Assembly (NCBI GenBank): GCA_020027805.1
Contig: JAHKKQ010000133.1
Location: 1-5,955, forward strand
Source of the DNA: Candidatus Dadabacteria bacterium
Lineage (GTDB): Bacteria; Desulfobacterota_D; UBA1144; Nemesobacterales; UBA2774
Direction: 5' to 3'
Length of the DNA: 5,955 bases
The position numbers and the translations under genes were made by a program. The notes beneath the pieces are model-generated. The model saw only the letters and a list, made by a program, of their open reading frames with translations. It searched no databases and was not told the DNA's origin. Shown here one piece after another: positions 5,032 through 5,955 of this stretch (the first letter of the stretch is position 1; each line of letters begins with the position of its first letter).

Positions 5032-5727
5032 CTACGTTTTTGCGGCTGACAGCAGGTCGTGCTCCAGGAAACTGAAGTAACCGTCCTTCCCGACGATTAT
5101 GTGGTCGAGGACCCTTATGTCGAGCGTGATAGCGGCGTCCGCTATGTCTCTCGTGAGGGCCTTGTCCTCTCTCGACGGCATCGGGTTTCCGCTCGGGTGG
5201 TTATGGACGAGTATGACCCCTGAAGCGTGCCGGGACAGGGCGGATTCGATTATACGCCTCGGGTAAACGGCTACATTATCGATAGTGCCTTCGTGGAGTA
5301 TGGAATAGTCGATCACCTCGTTCTTTACATTCATATATATCACCATGAAGGCCTCATTCGTCATCCCGGAGAGCCTGACCCGGACGAATTTCAGAACCGT
5401 TTCGGGCGAGGAAAGAACGTCCCCCCTTTTCATGTTCTCGGCGAGGTATGTGTTGTAGAGCTCCTTTACCAGACGTATCAGGGCAGCCGACATCGATCCG
5501 ACGCCCTGTAATTCCTCGAGCTTTTTCTGATCCGCGTCGAGGACCCCGGAAAGCCCGCCGAACTCGCTGATAAGTTTTTTGGCTACGGGCTTAACGTCCC
5601 TTCGGGGAATCGAGAATGTGAGGAGGAGCTCCAGGAGCTCATAGTCATGCATTCCGTCGGCCCCTGACTTGCGGAACCTCTCCCTGAGTCTTTTTCTGTG
5701 GTTTATATAATGAGGCGTGTCCGGCAT
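5032..5727 (-). CDS. radC: RadC family JAB-domain protein (UPF0758)
   Basis: At 231 aa this is the usual full length for the family. The N-terminal part (about 1-90) holds YELLELLLTFSIPRRDVKPVAKKL and a helix-hairpin-helix (LEELQGVGSMSAALI). The C-terminal JAB/MPN domain (about 105-228) carries the metal-binding motif VHNHPSGNPMPSREDKALTRD (His175, His177, Asp188), with Glu146 in LHEGTIDNV as candidate catalytic acid. Despite its name, the family has no proven role in DNA repair; the fold suggests a metal-dependent hydrolase acting on DNA or protein. The start at ATG 5727 matches the common family start (HRKRLRERF follows), although the ribosome binding site is weak. The gene follows groL and its terminator, so it should have its own promoter. 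A lone TACAAT at 5749-5744 is a possible -10, with no good -35. Confidence 0.95.
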   Translation of the reverse strand: MPDTPHYINHRKRLRERFRKSGADGMHDYELLELLLTFSIPRRDVKPVAKKLISEFGGLSGVLDADQKKLEELQGVGSMSAALIRLVKELYNTYLAENMKRGDVLSSPETVLKFVRVRLSGMTNEAFMVIYMNVKNEVIDYSILHEGTIDNVAVYPRRIIESALSRHASGVILVHNHPSGNPMPSREDKALTRDIADAAITLDIRVLDHIIVGKDGYFSFLEHDLLSAAKT

Positions 5728-5787
5728 GGCTTCTGAAAGTTAAATTGTAACCACAAAACGTGTTTTTTAAAAAGTCACAAACGATAT

Positions 5788-5822
5788 AAAAAAGGCGGGC
5801 TGTCCATTGTGGGCAGTCCGCC
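5788..5822 (-). terminator. Intrinsic terminator of groL
   Basis: On the minus strand a 12-position stem (5822-5811 against 5805-5794) has ten Watson-Crick pairs and two A-C mismatches, a 5-nt loop, and is followed by six U (5793-5788). It lies 41 nt after the groL stop codon. On the opposite strand the two mismatches become G-U wobbles and the flank is also T-rich, but no plus-strand gene leads into it. Confidence 0.9.
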
Positions 5823-5862
5823 TCTGAGTTTTATATTCTTTTATTCTTCTTTGGACTATGGA

Positions 5863-5955
5863 TTACATCATGCCGCCCATTCCGGGGTGCATGCCCCCCA
5901 TTCCGCCTCCGCCGCCTCCGCCGCCCATTTCTTCCTTCGACTGCGGCTTCTCGGC
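5863..5955 (-). CDS. groL: Chaperonin GroEL, C-terminal end (partial)
   Basis: Only the last 30 codons and TAA are in the window. The translation AEKPQSKEEM is followed by eight glycines and MGGMHPGMGGMM, the flexible GGM-repeat tail typical of group I chaperonins, which projects into the folding cavity. The EKP(Q/A)xxE segment before the glycine run also fits. The gene is followed by a strong terminator and then radC in the same direction. Partner groES would be expected upstream, outside the window. Confidence 0.95.
   Translation of the reverse strand, partial: AEKPQSKEEMGGGGGGGGMGGMHPGMGGMM

Noticed and set aside
5744..5770. radC promoter and the near-palindrome AAAACGTGTTTT upstream of it as an operator
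   Set aside because: TACAAT has no acceptable -35 at usual spacing, and the short A/T-rich palindrome is likely by chance in such sequence.

Overview
The window suggests a Gram-negative, diderm, probably Desulfobacterota-like (deltaproteobacterial) bacterium or a related candidate phylum. The evidence is the gene mix: a heme/Fe-S membrane reductase, an exosortase H-type enzyme, a periplasmic lytic transglycosylase with a SPOR domain, a GEMM-I c-di-GMP riboswitch and GroEL with a GGM tail. The taxonomic placement is inference. Base composition is mid-range, and the promoters look sigma-70-like (three or four hexamer pairs, each with a 17-nt spacer).

Layout from left to right. 1-442 (-) is the N-terminal third or less of a membrane-bound Fe-S reductase with a NarI-like heme b domain, driven by its own promoter at 494-522. 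443-758 holds no convincing gene; it contains that promoter and a GC-rich, hairpin-forming element. 759-1907 (-) encodes an exported lytic transglycosylase (DUF4124-like N-terminus, SLT domain, SPOR domain). Its roughly 200-nt leader carries a consensus promoter (2121-2149), a c-di-GMP-I (GEMM) aptamer (2002-2095) and an intrinsic terminator (1933-1955) just before the real start codon. The 3' edge of the aptamer can pair with the 5' arm of the terminator, which predicts a c-di-GMP OFF switch by transcription attenuation.

Divergently from this leader, 2271-3011 (+) encodes an unrecognised multi-pass membrane protein with an HExxH zinc-metalloprotease motif. It meets head-on an operon of two minus-strand genes: an exosortase/archaeosortase family enzyme resembling exosortase H (3602-4159) and, overlapping it by 32 nt, its probable membrane partner (3019-3633). 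The operon promoter (4220-4248) contains a (GT)5 run in its spacer.

Next come a compact cation diffusion facilitator-like transporter (about 4298-4957, -), radC (5032-5727, -) and, after a strong terminator (5788-5822), the 3' end of groL (5863-5955, -). These last genes look like ordinary chromosomal housekeeping content.

The two systems that deserve attention are the second-messenger control of a cell-wall hydrolase, where the full switching logic can be read from the sequence, and the exosortase H pair next to a membrane metalloprotease-like protein. No exosortase substrate with a C-terminal sorting signal is visible in the window.
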